This document shows, in pieces, positions 7,523-15,769 of a DNA stretch of 36,401 bases. How positions within the stretch are numbered: the first letter of the stretch is position 1; each line of letters starts with the position of its first letter. Below the pieces are notes generated by a model, which saw nothing but the letters and a program-made list of their open reading frames with translations, searched no databases and was not told the origin of the DNA. A program made the translations under genes and the position numbers. The DNA comes from Alphaproteobacteria bacterium (GTDB taxonomy: Bacteria; Pseudomonadota; Alphaproteobacteria; UBA8366; GCA-2717185), in assembly GCA_028822585.1 (NCBI GenBank), contig JAPKDL010000022.1, positions 1-36,401 on the forward strand. Direction: 5' to 3'.

Positions 7523-8143
7523 CTACTTCCACGCCCACACGGGTTGTTCCAGGTGGTCAACCCGCGCATTGCGGCCAAAGATCACTACTTCGCGGAACTG
7601 GTAGATCACGGCGGCGGTCGGTGCGTGAACCTTGGCGTTGGCGATATTCAGTCGGATGAGCGGACGGTCGCTTTCAGGAATGGAGGCGAACTCCGGCGTG
7701 TCATCGCGCGCCAATTGCGCCAAGGGCACCACATGAATCCGCGCCACCTCGCCAGGGTCCGCCTTCGGCGTCACCGTCGACCCCGCCCATACAACCACCG
7801 GTGTAATGCGATACCCTGACCGGGTCGGGTAATCATCCAGCAGGCCCAGCACCGCTTCTTCGCCAAGTTCAACGCCGACTTCTTCATGCATTTCCCGCAG
7901 GGCGGCTTGAACGGACGTTTCCCCCGGCTCCACCCGGCCGCCAGGTAGCGCGAATTGGCCGGAATGCGCGCGTAATTTGCTGGCCCGCCGCGTCAACAAA
8001 AACGCAGCCCCGTGGTCGGAATCGACAATGGTCAGTGCCACTGCTGCATGCTTCAAGCCGTCAGGGTCAGCGCGGCGGTCGGGGAATTTGGACACATTTG
8101 CGTGCATTTGGCGGCGCAGCATGTCGCCATAAGGATAAGACAC
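7523..8143 (-). CDS. Nudix hydrolase, coenzyme A pyrophosphatase-like
   Basis: A 206-residue Nudix protein with a complete box: Gly69-x5-Glu75-x7-Arg83-Glu84-x2-Glu87-Glu88-x-Gly90. Immediately before it stands LRAHSGQFALPGG, the motif that marks the CoA/acyl-CoA pyrophosphatase branch (NudL, NUDT7/8), which cleaves CoA to 3',5'-ADP and phosphopantetheine derivatives. I chose the GTG at 8141-8143 because AAAGG lies seven bases upstream and the length then fits the family. The open frame continues to 8263, but that stretch overlaps the end of the cupredoxin pseudogene and looks non-coding. Convergent with the tandem dioxygenases. Confidence 0.82.
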   Translation of the reverse strand: MSYPYGDMLRRQMHANVSKFPDRRADPDGLKHAAVALTIVDSDHGAAFLLTRRASKLRAHSGQFALPGGRVEPGETSVQAALREMHEEVGVELGEEAVLGLLDDYPTRSGYRITPVVVWAGSTVTPKADPGEVARIHVVPLAQLARDDTPEFASIPESDRPLIRLNIANAKVHAPTAAVIYQFREVVIFGRNARVDHLEQPVWAWK

Positions 8144-8246
8144 AGAGATACCTTTGGTTACGGTCAGGAGCCTCTGGATAGCATAGTCGCCGCCCCGCTG
8201 CACGCCTGTGCGCCTGTGCGCCCCAAGTCTAGGGAACGAACGTAAT

Positions 8247-8581
8247 TTAGCCGACCATGCCACTTTGATAATGGCCCGGCACGTTGCAGACTAATTGCAG
8301 CAACGCCGCTTCTTTGAACTTCCAAACCAACGCACCGGCTTGGCCCGGCTTCACGGACAATGCCGGGATGCTGTACTCGTTATCGGTCGAGATGACGTCG
8401 CGATGGTCCGGTCTACCTTGTGCGGATCACCAGGCACGCCAAGAGGCGTCCCATGCTCGTCCGTGTGAACGCCAGAATCGCCGTCCGTATGCTTACCCGC
8501 TGCAAACGCCGCACCATTCAACAAAACGCCACCTAACAATCCAGCGACAATAAACCAGATAATGCTTCTTTTTTCCATCAT
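8247..8581 (-). pseudogene. Cupredoxin-domain (plastocyanin-like) copper protein, frameshifted with internal deletion
   Basis: It starts at ATGATG (8576-8581), overlapping the stop of the upstream alpha/beta-hydrolase gene. The first 45 codons encode a signal peptide (MEKRSIIWFIVAGLLGGVLL...) and GVPGDPHKVDRTI, a typical start for exported copper-binding proteins. The reading frame then shifts. The shifted frame gives NEYSIPALSVKPG, then GALVWKF, and finally LVCNVPGHYQSGMVG before TAA at 8247-8249. The last segment holds the type-1 copper ligands Cys, His and Met. From memory of the family, the middle of the domain, including the N-terminal His ligand, is missing and is apparently deleted at the KPG segment. 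The gene cannot make a working cupredoxin. Confidence 0.72.
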
Positions 8582-9249
8582 GATTGCCTGCCGCCTTCCG
8601 CCAGCGCCTCGATAAACGCCCAGCGTCGCGCGACCGTATCCGGGGCCGCCATGGCGTGAACGTCGTCGAGCCACTCACTGGGGAATCGCGATTCCAGCTT
8701 TCGAAAGATCGCGACCGCCCTATCATCCATATAGTCATCCTGCTCGCCGATTTGAATAAGACACCGATCCACCGGGTGTGTGGCAAGCGACGCCGTCATA
8801 TCCAGGGGCGCAATATCACCGATCCGCGCAATTTCGGTGGGCCCGGAAAGCGAATCCCTAAACCGTTGAGCCGAAGAGTGATCACCGTGGATGCGGAACG
8901 TGCTTAATTCCGGGATGACGCCGATCATCACCAACCCCTGAAAATCTTCCCGGAATTCATCGGGCCGCGCGGCGTGATACGCGAGGATGCTGCCGCCCAA
9001 ATTCCGGCCAAACCCGAAAACTCTCGCATCCGGCGCCTGCGCCCGAATATCGGCAGCGACGGCGTGAATCTGCATCGACACTGCCTGGTAATACGCCTCG
9101 CAATCATCGATGGGATGCCCCTTTGGCGGATCATATTCCACCACATGCGCGAGCACGCCCCGCTCAGCGGCAGCGGCAATGTCAGCCTCAAACGCCAACG
9201 CATCTGCCCCCGGCACAAGCACCACATGAATTGACTCGAACCCGCCCAT
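8578..9249 (-). CDS. Alpha/beta-hydrolase-fold protein with Asn at the nucleophile position
   Basis: A 223-residue protein when started at the ATG at 9249, which has GGGGAG nine bases upstream; the frame is open to 9312. It shows an alpha/beta-hydrolase layout: strand VVLVPGAD, elbow FGFGRNLGGSILA (80-90), a candidate acid in GEQDDYMDD (168-176) and a candidate His198 in DDVHAMAA. In ordinary members the elbow is GxSxGG; here Asn83 replaces the Ser. The protein may be non-hydrolytic or use another chemistry. The stop codon overlaps the start of the cupredoxin pseudogene, so the two were probably translationally coupled. No secretion signal is visible. Specific function unknown. Confidence 0.68.
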   Translation of the reverse strand: MGGFESIHVVLVPGADALAFEADIAAAAERGVLAHVVEYDPPKGHPIDDCEAYYQAVSMQIHAVAADIRAQAPDARVFGFGRNLGGSILAYHAARPDEFREDFQGLVMIGVIPELSTFRIHGDHSSAQRFRDSLSGPTEIARIGDIAPLDMTASLATHPVDRCLIQIGEQDDYMDDRAVAIFRKLESRFPSEWLDDVHAMAAPDTVARRWAFIEALAEGGRQS

Positions 9250-9305
9250 CGTCCGACACTCCCCTACATTCATCAGCGCGGCACAGTTTAAGAGGGGAAA
9301 GCATA

Positions 9306-10165
9306 ATGGCAATAACCATCACCAGACTAGACCCATCCTTTGCAGCGGAAGCACGCGGCGTTGATCTGCAAAATCCTATCAGCGCAAGCGACCAAGCCAT
9401 CCTTCAAGCCGCGTTTGACGAACATGGCGTGTTGTTGTTGCCGGGCCAGGACATCGACGACGACTAGCAGGTCGCCTATTCCAAGGGCTTCGGCGACTTG
9501 GAAACCAGCATCCGTTATAACACGGACAGCGAATCAAGCCGCCCAGAGCTTTCCTATATCGACAATGTCGACACCAAGGGAAAATTGCCCCCCCCACGGT
9601 CCCAGCCCGGCACGGAACGCTAGCATTTGGACAGTTCCTTTAAACCCGTACCCGCCTACGCCTCCATCCTCACCGCGCGCATCATCCCGCCCACGGGTGG
9701 GGAAACAAAATTCGCCGATCTGCGCGGTGCCTGGAACGCCCTGCCCACAGATATGCAGCAACGCGCCGATGGCCTCGTCGTAGAACACGACATCATCAAG
9801 TCACGCCAAAAATGCGGCGACCAGAATATCGACGAAGACGAATAACAACGCCTACCGCCGGCACATCAAGCCCTGATTCAACCCCACCCAAAGACTGGCC
9901 GCAAGGCGTTGTATATTGGCGCGCACGCCGCCCAAATCGTCAGATGCTCCGCGGGGGAAAGTAACGCCTTCCTGCAGGGGCTATCCGACCACGCAACGCA
10001 ATCCAAATTCGTCTGTCGCCACACCTGGCGCGCGCATGATCTGGTCATATGGGAATAATACACGGGTCGTACATCGCCGCCGCCCCTAGAATTCCACCAC
10101 GCAACCCCACGTGTTGATCCGCACCACCGTAGCGGGTGATAGCCCCACAGTGTACGCGACCCCAA
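9306..10165 (+). pseudogene. TauD/TfdA-family dioxygenase, multiply interrupted
   Basis: One plus-strand frame from the ATG at 9306 (AAGAGGGG upstream) reads as a full TauD/TfdA protein broken by stop codons. The N-terminus has ARGVDLQNP and HGVLLLPGQDI, then TAG at about 9464. A further TAG at about 9622 replaces the Trp that normally precedes the iron-binding His in this family: HLDSSF, the HxD motif, follows at once. IPPTGGETKFADLRGAW, TGRKALYIGAHA and HTWRAHDLVIW continue the pattern with TAA codons near 9842 and 10056. A one-base shift then restores NTRVVHRRRP and RTTVAGDSP, the distal His and the C-terminal Arg region. The overall layout is conserved, so loss seems fairly recent. Confidence 0.85.
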
Positions 10166-10362
10166 CAATCGACGGTCCAAAATTCTTTGAAAAATATGTT
10201 GCGGCCGGACGGGCTCGAACCGACGATCTCTCGAATGATCCTGTCTCACTTTAATGCCGGCTTCCTATCTCGTACACACCATTAATTTTTTAAACGTGAG
10301 AGGGCTTTCCCGCCTAGTGTCGTATCTATGCTTACCGGTCACAGGCCCCTTATCAGAGGCGC

Positions 10363-10917
10363 CTACCGTGGGGTCAAAGGCCGCGCGTCAGCCGCCGCCT
10401 GGTGGTCCATTACCCGCAGAATAGTTGCGTTCATCATATACACGCTCATTGCCGCGGTTATCTCCATGAGACCTCTTTCACCGTAGCGAGCCCGCACGGC
10501 GGCAAACGTTTCGTCGCTGACCTGTGGCGATTCCAGAAGCTCCCGTCCAAAGCCAATGATGAGCGCCTCATCTGCAGTGAGATCATCCAACGGAGCGTAG
10601 GTGTCGATGGCCTGGAACGCCTCTTCCCGCGCGCCCGCTTGCAGACCAAGCTTGACGTGCGCGCTCCAAATATGGGCACCATCAGCCGCACGCGCCGCCG
10701 TGCAGATCGCCAGTTCCGTTTCCGCATCGGTCAACGACGTGTGATAGCGCAAATGTTCAACCAAATCTGACAACAGCCCACCAGCCTGTCCGGCATATGT
10801 CAGATAACTGCTCGGCGGGGGCATACTCTTGCGGGTCTGCTGGATGTGGCGCACGGCGGCACGCGTCTCTTCCCCGAACGGTTCGGTATCAGATGGAATT
10901 GGTAATCGCGGCATCAT
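10363..10917 (-). CDS. Carboxymuconolactone decarboxylase (AhpD-like) family protein
   Basis: A 184-residue helical protein with the CMD-family core ELAICTAARAADGAHIWSAH, whose conserved Glu, Trp and His positions correspond to those of carboxymuconolactone decarboxylases. The CxxC pair of true AhpD peroxidases is absent, so disulfide-reductase activity is unlikely. The ATGATG start has AAAGG seven bases before it. It stands alone, between a dead dioxygenase gene and a dead truncated-hemoglobin gene. Proteins of this type often occur near aromatic or xenobiotic degradation genes, but the substrate here is unknown. Confidence 0.8.
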   Translation of the reverse strand: MMPRLPIPSDTEPFGEETRAAVRHIQQTRKSMPPPSSYLTYAGQAGGLLSDLVEHLRYHTSLTDAETELAICTAARAADGAHIWSAHVKLGLQAGAREEAFQAIDTYAPLDDLTADEALIIGFGRELLESPQVSDETFAAVRARYGERGLMEITAAMSVYMMNATILRVMDHQAAADARPLTPR

Positions 10918-10985
10918 GTCGGCCCTTTATATTTGTGAATAATTAGAGTGGTGGCAAATTTTGATACGGGTCCATCTCCACACCG

Positions 10986-11340
10986 TCATGTGACTTCGAC
11001 GATCTCGCTCTTGAGGCTTTCAATGTACCCTAGCAGTTCGTCTTTTTCTTTTGTCGGTACATTAAAGGGGTCCAATGTGGCAGCGAGAAATCTCCGCCGA
11101 CGCGCGTCTAGTCTTCCTCGTCGATGCGCATGCCCTTATGAACGGCTGTCATGTTTCGCCCTGTATACAACAAGAGGCCTCCCGACGCAGCGCATAGAGA
11201 ATCGACGAGAAGCTGTTTTCCCGGGCGGCACCGCCTTCCCCCGTTGATCCCAAAACCGCCGCAGTTTATCGTCCACAACAACGCGAGGCTAAAAGGTGTC
11301 CGTAACCGCCAAGTCTTTCATATAGTCTCTTATCCGACAT
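10986..11340 (-). pseudogene. Truncated hemoglobin (group I-like globin), frameshifted and with nonsense codon
   Basis: From the ATG at 11338-11340 (GAGGA upstream) the minus strand encodes MSDKRLYERLGGY, the classic start of truncated hemoglobins. The frame then shifts: VVDDKLRRFWDQRG and, in another frame, GKQLLVDSLCAASGG, LLLYTGRNM and AVHKGMRIDEED. That segment includes the proximal-His sequence TAVHKGM. A TAG follows EED exactly where the family has a conserved Trp. A further shift gives LAATLDPFNVP, DELLGYIESLKSEIV and TGA at 10986-10988. Total length (about 118 codons) matches an intact globin, so most lesions are small indels; a short stretch after VVDD also seems missing. Such globins bind O2 or NO. 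Confidence 0.82.
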
Positions 11341-11405
11341 CGTATCCTCCTCATCCTTAAATTACACAAATATCACAATGATAAATTGACCAAAATGGCC
11401 CCGAT

Positions 11406-12314
11406 TTGAAGCAACTAAAACTATCTGAAAAGTTGATTGGCATAGTCCTGATGGTGGGGGCGACCGTGGTTATGGTTATCCAGCATACAATGGTGAAGAT
11501 GTTGGCAGCTGAATTGCCGATGCTGGAAATTGTCTTCTTTCGAACCCTAACCGCTCTGTTATTCTTCATGCCGTGGATGATGAGGTCCGGCTTGACGATC
11601 TTTCGCACCGACCATTTAGGCCTTCATCTCATCCGGGCGCTATTTCAAACGATGTCCGCCTTCGGCTTTTTTCTCGGGTTGGCCATTGTGCCATTGGCGA
11701 CGGTCACCGCGTTGCATTTTACAACACCGATCTTCGCTGTCCTGATTGGCATTGTCGTCTTGGGGGAAAGGGTCAGCATCAGACGATGGTCGGCAATTCT
11801 GGCAGGATTCGTCGGCACACTGATTATCCTTCAGCCCAATACGGCGACGTTTGGCCATGGCGAATTTTATGTCCTTGGCTCCGCGCTCGCCTGGGCAGCA
11901 GCGATTATTGTCATCAAAATCATAAGTCACACGGATTCAAGCATAACGATTACCGCTTATATGTATCTTTTAATGACCCCTATCACGCTCATCGTCGCGT
12001 TGTTCGATTGGGCCTGGCCCACGCCAATACAATATGTATGGCTTGTCGCAATTGGACTCACGGGTGCCATGGGACACGTTTTAATGGCGGAAGCTTTAAA
12101 GCGTGCCGCAACCCATGTCGTAACACCGTTTGATTTTTTCAGGCTAGTTTGGGCGGCGATTGTTGGAATTTTATTGTTCGGGGAAGTGCCAAATATCTAT
12201 GTATGGATCGGTGGCGCAATTGTCATCTCTAGCGTCAGTTATATCGTTTGGCGTGAACACAAAACTTCTATTGAAACCCGGGCACCCGCCGAAAAAATAT
12301 CAACAAATATTTAG
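11406..12314 (+). CDS. EamA-type DMT-superfamily transporter
   Basis: A 302-residue inner-membrane protein with about ten hydrophobic segments forming two EamA repeats (roughly 13-140 and 150-285). Family hallmarks include FFRTLTALLFFMPW in repeat 1, then ALHFTTPIFAVLIGIVVLGERV with the usual Pro and Gly-Glu, and in repeat 2 VTPFDFFRLVWAAIVGILLFGEVPN. EamA carriers export or import metabolites such as amino acids; the substrate is not predictable. The first in-frame start is a TTG at 11406 with no clear ribosome-binding site; an ATG at 11454 would cut into the first membrane segment. It ends with a four-base overlap against a convergent VOC gene. Confidence 0.87.
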   Translation: MKQLKLSEKLIGIVLMVGATVVMVIQHTMVKMLAAELPMLEIVFFRTLTALLFFMPWMMRSGLTIFRTDHLGLHLIRALFQTMSAFGFFLGLAIVPLATVTALHFTTPIFAVLIGIVVLGERVSIRRWSAILAGFVGTLIILQPNTATFGHGEFYVLGSALAWAAAIIVIKIISHTDSSITITAYMYLLMTPITLIVALFDWAWPTPIQYVWLVAIGLTGAMGHVLMAEALKRAATHVVTPFDFFRLVWAAIVGILLFGEVPNIYVWIGGAIVISSVSYIVWREHKTSIETRAPAEKISTNI

Positions 12315-12694
12315 GTGCGTTTCGGCGTGCCATATAAATACCGGGTGTTTACTTCGGTTTCATTGCCGTCGGGGTCCATGATGAAAAGCGCCCGCGCTAC
12401 GCCGCGTTCCCCATAAGGTCCTCGGGTAAAATAGCGGCCGCCTTCAAATTTGTTCACGACCTCATCGAAGGCTTCTTCCGTCACGGTCATAGCAAAATGG
12501 AATGGCCCCCCGCCTTGATGGCGGCCCGTATGGGTTTCAATTTGCAGGACGAGATGACCGCGTTCCATCTGCAAATACGCCCGCTCCCCATCTTGCTTAT
12601 CCAAGGGAATACCAAGGATTCCATGATAGAAATCTAGCGCCTTTTCCATATTCGCTACTTTGAGAAATATCTCTTCGATACCGATTACGCTCAT
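12311..12694 (-). CDS. Glyoxalase/VOC-superfamily protein
   Basis: A 127-residue single VOC domain made of two beta-alpha-beta-beta-beta modules. It starts with IEEIFLKVANMEKALDFYHGILGI. The second half opens with FHFAMTVTEE and ends with FIMDPDGNETEVNTRY, the standard VOC ending with a metal-position Glu. AAGGGAG precedes the ATG. VOC proteins include glyoxalase I, fosfomycin-resistance enzymes, epimerases and ring-cleaving dioxygenases. Nothing here points to one of them. It overlaps the convergent transporter end by four bases. Confidence 0.85.
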   Translation of the reverse strand: MSVIGIEEIFLKVANMEKALDFYHGILGIPLDKQDGERAYLQMERGHLVLQIETHTGRHQGGGPFHFAMTVTEEAFDEVVNKFEGGRYFTRGPYGERGVARALFIMDPDGNETEVNTRYLYGTPKRT

Positions 12695-12745
12695 GTTACG
12701 CTCCCTTAAAATATATTGTCGATACAGCGCCGCCGCACAATTTGA

Positions 12746-13102
12746 TTAACGCGTGTCGCAAACTTCGCTACTTTTCACTAGATTCCGTACATATGCGCGC
12801 CCATCTGTACACAAAATAGCGTGAAATCGATCAAGGTCTGCCCGCACATCCCCGCTATCAAAGAATAAAACTGTCCCTTCCGCCGGGTTCGACTCCACAG
12901 CGACCTTCTCCATGGCGCCCGTACACGGGTTTTCATGGCGGCTTGGGACCGATTCAAGCTCCATTAAGCTATCAAAGAAACTGTCAATGTGATGCGCTGC
13001 AATCTCGGCGCATGACATTTTGGCGTAGGAAGGCGACGCGGTGACCAAGGCCATAAACCCAATGGCGATTATTGAATTTTTGCGAATCCCAGAAAGATTC
13101 AT
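12746..13102 (-). CDS. Small secreted cysteine-containing protein, unknown function
   Basis: A 118-residue product from the ATG at 13102 with a clear signal peptide (MNLSGIRKNSIIAIGFMALV..., cleavage likely after SYA). The mature part of about 90 residues holds four Cys (MSCAEIA, ENPCTGA, AILCTDG, SEVCDTR), which could form two disulfides in the periplasm. The frame is open to 13135, touching the stop of the upstream dioxygenase gene, but the later ATG gives the better signal peptide. It probably shares a transcript with that dioxygenase. I do not recognise the family. Confidence 0.55.
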   Translation of the reverse strand: MNLSGIRKNSIIAIGFMALVTASPSYAKMSCAEIAAHHIDSFFDSLMELESVPSRHENPCTGAMEKVAVESNPAEGTVLFFDSGDVRADLDRFHAILCTDGRAYVRNLVKSSEVCDTR

Positions 13103-13135
13103 AACACTTTCAACCTTGTAAAACCGCCACCTCAC

Positions 13136-14224
13136 TTACATAGCGTTCAACGGGACGTGAAGCTTAATTCCGGGCACGTCCACTCCTCCCCGATCCCCTT
13201 GCGTCACAGCGCCATAGTTTTCGGCAAACGCGTCCGGTAATGTAATGCCATCGGGTGGCGACAACCACAGCCGCAACAAATACCGTCGCCGCTCAGGTTC
13301 CGGCCAGTCTTCATAGGCCGTGCGATTGTGCAATATCTGATGATTGTGAACGATTTGGATGTCTCCGGGTTCGAAGGACATTTGGAGATATAACGCCGGA
13401 TCATTGGCGAGTTTCAATAGAAATTCCAGCGCTTCTGATACAGAATCGCTCATCGGCGGGGCGTCCTCGTGGCGATCGGCTGTTTCGATAAACGCCCGCA
13501 AATAACTAATTGCGAGGCGACCGTCGAGATGATTGAACACCGGCAATTCGTACCACGGACCTTTGCCATTGGGAATCTCATCGCGCCGGTCGCGGCCGAC
13601 TGGCCCATAAAGCGCTTCGGCCAAATCTGGTCGACGTTTCCACATCTCGTCATGAATCGTATAGGAACTGACGATAGAGCTGAGCCCTCCAGATTTCGAC
13701 TTCCGCAGACATAACAGTGACACAATATCAACTGAATCGCTGTGATACATCAAATGACGGTTCGTCAAATAACCACGCTGGCTTTTATTTTCAAAGGCGT
13801 CGCCCAAATCGACAACATGCCCCAATAAATGCCCTCGCGTGTTTTGCGACCGCGCGCTGCCAAGATGCGCGCCCAACCCCCAGTACATGGCGGCGACTTC
13901 AGCAAAATCAAAGCCTTCCAATGGAAAATTACGGATTAATACGAAGCCACGGCCCTGGATAACCTCGCGGCGCAACGCATCAAGGCGCGCGCCCAAACGG
14001 GGCAACGAAAAATCGGCTTTCGTGATGTTGGCAATGTTGTCGCGATCCTGAAACGCCACACGCATCGCATCAACTAACTCGCCTTGTTCCGCGTCAGACA
14101 ACGGGTAAGCCCAGTCAAGCGACTCAGACATTTCTGGTCCATACCAAACCCCAGGACCTCCAATCGGGCCACGATGCATGGGCGGATGATCAACGGATAA
14201 ACGGTTTCCAGACAGACTCGGCAC
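13136..14224 (-). CDS. TauD/TfdA-family dioxygenase, long subtype
   Basis: A 362-residue 2OG dioxygenase-fold protein, longer than the tandem pair. It has the GPGVWYGPEM motif near the N-terminus, then GRGFVLIRNFPL (91-102), His161-x-Asp163 in LMYHSDSVD, distal His299 in QILHNRTAYEDW, and the Arg-rich 2OG site ERRRYLLRLW (311-320). This layout resembles a TauD/TfdA subgroup common in environmental bacteria and seen in fungi, distinct from classical TauD. The GTG at 14224 has GGAG seven bases upstream; an ATG at 14179 is an alternative and still keeps the GPGVW motif. The downstream gene encodes a small secreted protein. Substrate unknown. Confidence 0.87.
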   Translation of the reverse strand: MPSLSGNRLSVDHPPMHRGPIGGPGVWYGPEMSESLDWAYPLSDAEQGELVDAMRVAFQDRDNIANITKADFSLPRLGARLDALRREVIQGRGFVLIRNFPLEGFDFAEVAAMYWGLGAHLGSARSQNTRGHLLGHVVDLGDAFENKSQRGYLTNRHLMYHSDSVDIVSLLCLRKSKSGGLSSIVSSYTIHDEMWKRRPDLAEALYGPVGRDRRDEIPNGKGPWYELPVFNHLDGRLAISYLRAFIETADRHEDAPPMSDSVSEALEFLLKLANDPALYLQMSFEPGDIQIVHNHQILHNRTAYEDWPEPERRRYLLRLWLSPPDGITLPDAFAENYGAVTQGDRGGVDVPGIKLHVPLNAM

Positions 14225-14339
14225 AGGGCGTCTCCGGGCGGTTTCGATTATATGATCGCCCTAAGTGTAACCATTGACGCCGTATAGAGCCAGTCTGTGG
14301 CGCCAGGGTGAGGTGAGGCCCTTAGTAACTTAGACCATC

Positions 14340-14429
14340 TCAGGACTCTGAGACGTAAGTCAACATCGCCATAAACACCAACGAGACCCCGCTCACCATC
14401 ATCAAGCACATCATTTCTGCACCCGTCAT
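14340..14429 (-). CDS. Possible 29-residue single-span membrane microprotein
   Basis: An ATG at 14429 preceded by GGAAAG opens a 29-codon frame (MTGAEMMCLMMVSG...) that is almost wholly hydrophobic and ends in TYVSES. It could be a small membrane protein. It is too short to judge from composition alone. The surrounding region (14225-14596) otherwise holds nothing I can identify. Confidence 0.2.
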   Translation of the reverse strand: MTGAEMMCLMMVSGVSLVFMAMLTYVSES

Positions 14430-14596
14430 CTGCTCTTTCCATGTGATTTTGATAGAAATTTTATGGTTTGAACGGTAGACAGAAGCCCTTCCGACGGCAT
14501 TGACATAGATCAATACGGTTTCCAGCTTCAAATAACTAGACACTTAGAAAGACAGCACATGACACCGATGCCCAGAACAAACCGGGCACCAGCCCC

Positions 14597-15769
14597 ATGC
14601 CGTTATCCGGCATAAAAGTCGTTAATATCTCGAATTTTTTAGCTAGACCAATGGCATCGATATTTCTGGGTGATTTCGGCACCGACATCATAAAAGTGGA
14701 ACGTCCGACACCGGCGATGAAGCCCAGTATTAGGGCAACAACGGGGACGGCGTAGGCTTGATACGCAAGCTCATCAATTACAACAAGCGTTCCGTGACTG
14801 CCGACCTGCGCACTCCTTTGGGTGTGGAAATTGTTAAGCGGTTGACCAAGAGCGCAGATATCGTCATCTCTAATTACCGTAAGGGCACTCTGGAAAAATA
14901 GTGCCTTGGCTATGATACGCTCAGTGCAATTAACTCCAAGCTAATCATGTTGCGCATTACTGGATTCGGACAAACCGGACCTAACAGCCATCGGCCCAGA
15001 TTCGGTACCTTGGCAAAAGGTTTTTCGGCTACGCCTATATTTTCAGCAATGCAAATCGCCCCCCACTATTGCCCGCCTGCGGGCTTGCGGACGATTCCAC
15101 CAGCCTTATGGGTGCCTATCTTGTCCTGACGGGTTTAATGGCGCGCGACCGAAACGATGGGTTGGGCTGGGTGATCGATCTGGCGCTCTATGAACCCTTG
15201 TTCACGCTCATGGGCCCCCAGGTTGTGGATTACAATCAATTAAGCATCGTGCAGAAACGCAACGGCAGCCGCCTGCCCCACCAACACCGATCAAACCAAG
15301 GATGGTCATTGGGTGTCGGTTTCCGGTAGCGCATAGTCTACGTTCGAACGGATGTGCGATGCGCTCGATGTACAGGAACTCCCCCTTAACCCGCGTTTTC
15401 TGAACAATCTATTACCCATACAAAATGCGGAAGCGTTGGATGACGCCTTACAGGCGGCTATCGAGAAGTTTGACCGTGATACATTGATTGCATTGTTTGA
15501 AAAGCACGACGTGACGATGGCACCATGTCACAATATCGCCGGCATATTCGAAGACCCGCATTACGCAGCGCGCGAAAACATTGTCGCTGTCGAGGGCGAA
15601 AAACTGGACAGCCCAATACGTATGCAAAACATCGTTGGAAATTTTTTCCGGACGCCAGGCCGAATTCGCACCGCCGGACCACGCCTGGGGGGCATAACAG
15701 GAAAGATTAGTCGACGATCTGGACTTTGACGAAACGGAATTATACGACGCTGGGTATGATTTGGCGTAA
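14597..15769 (+). pseudogene. CaiB/BaiF CoA-transferase family (formyl-CoA transferase-like), multiply interrupted
   Basis: Pieces in shifting plus-strand frames follow the CaiB/BaiF order. The ATG at 14597 gives MPLSGIKVVNIS, then LGDFGTDIIKVERP, which is the family's GAxVIKVE-type start. NKRSVTADLRTPLG, VISNYRKGTLEK followed by TAG, ITGFGQTGP, GLADDSTSLMGAYLVLTGLMARD and the open stretch 15352-15729 (VTMAPCHNIAGIFEDPHYAAREN, the standard C-terminal part) continue it. A last shift gives ETELYDAGYDLA and TAA at 15767-15769. Several stops and indels make it non-functional. Members move CoA between carboxylic acids. It ends head-to-head with pssA, one base apart. Confidence 0.85.

Noticed and set aside
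8144-8263. N-terminal extension of the Nudix protein
   Set aside because: The extension overlaps the end of the cupredoxin pseudogene and lacks conserved character, while the GTG at 8141-8143 has a good ribosome-binding site.
10200-10262. tRNA-like 3' half on the minus strand (GGTTCGAGCCC T-loop-like segment followed by CCGGCCGCA)
   Set aside because: The T-arm has a mismatch, no matching 5' acceptor strand, D-arm or proper anticodon arm can be found upstream. It is at most a tRNA fragment and I do not list it as a gene.
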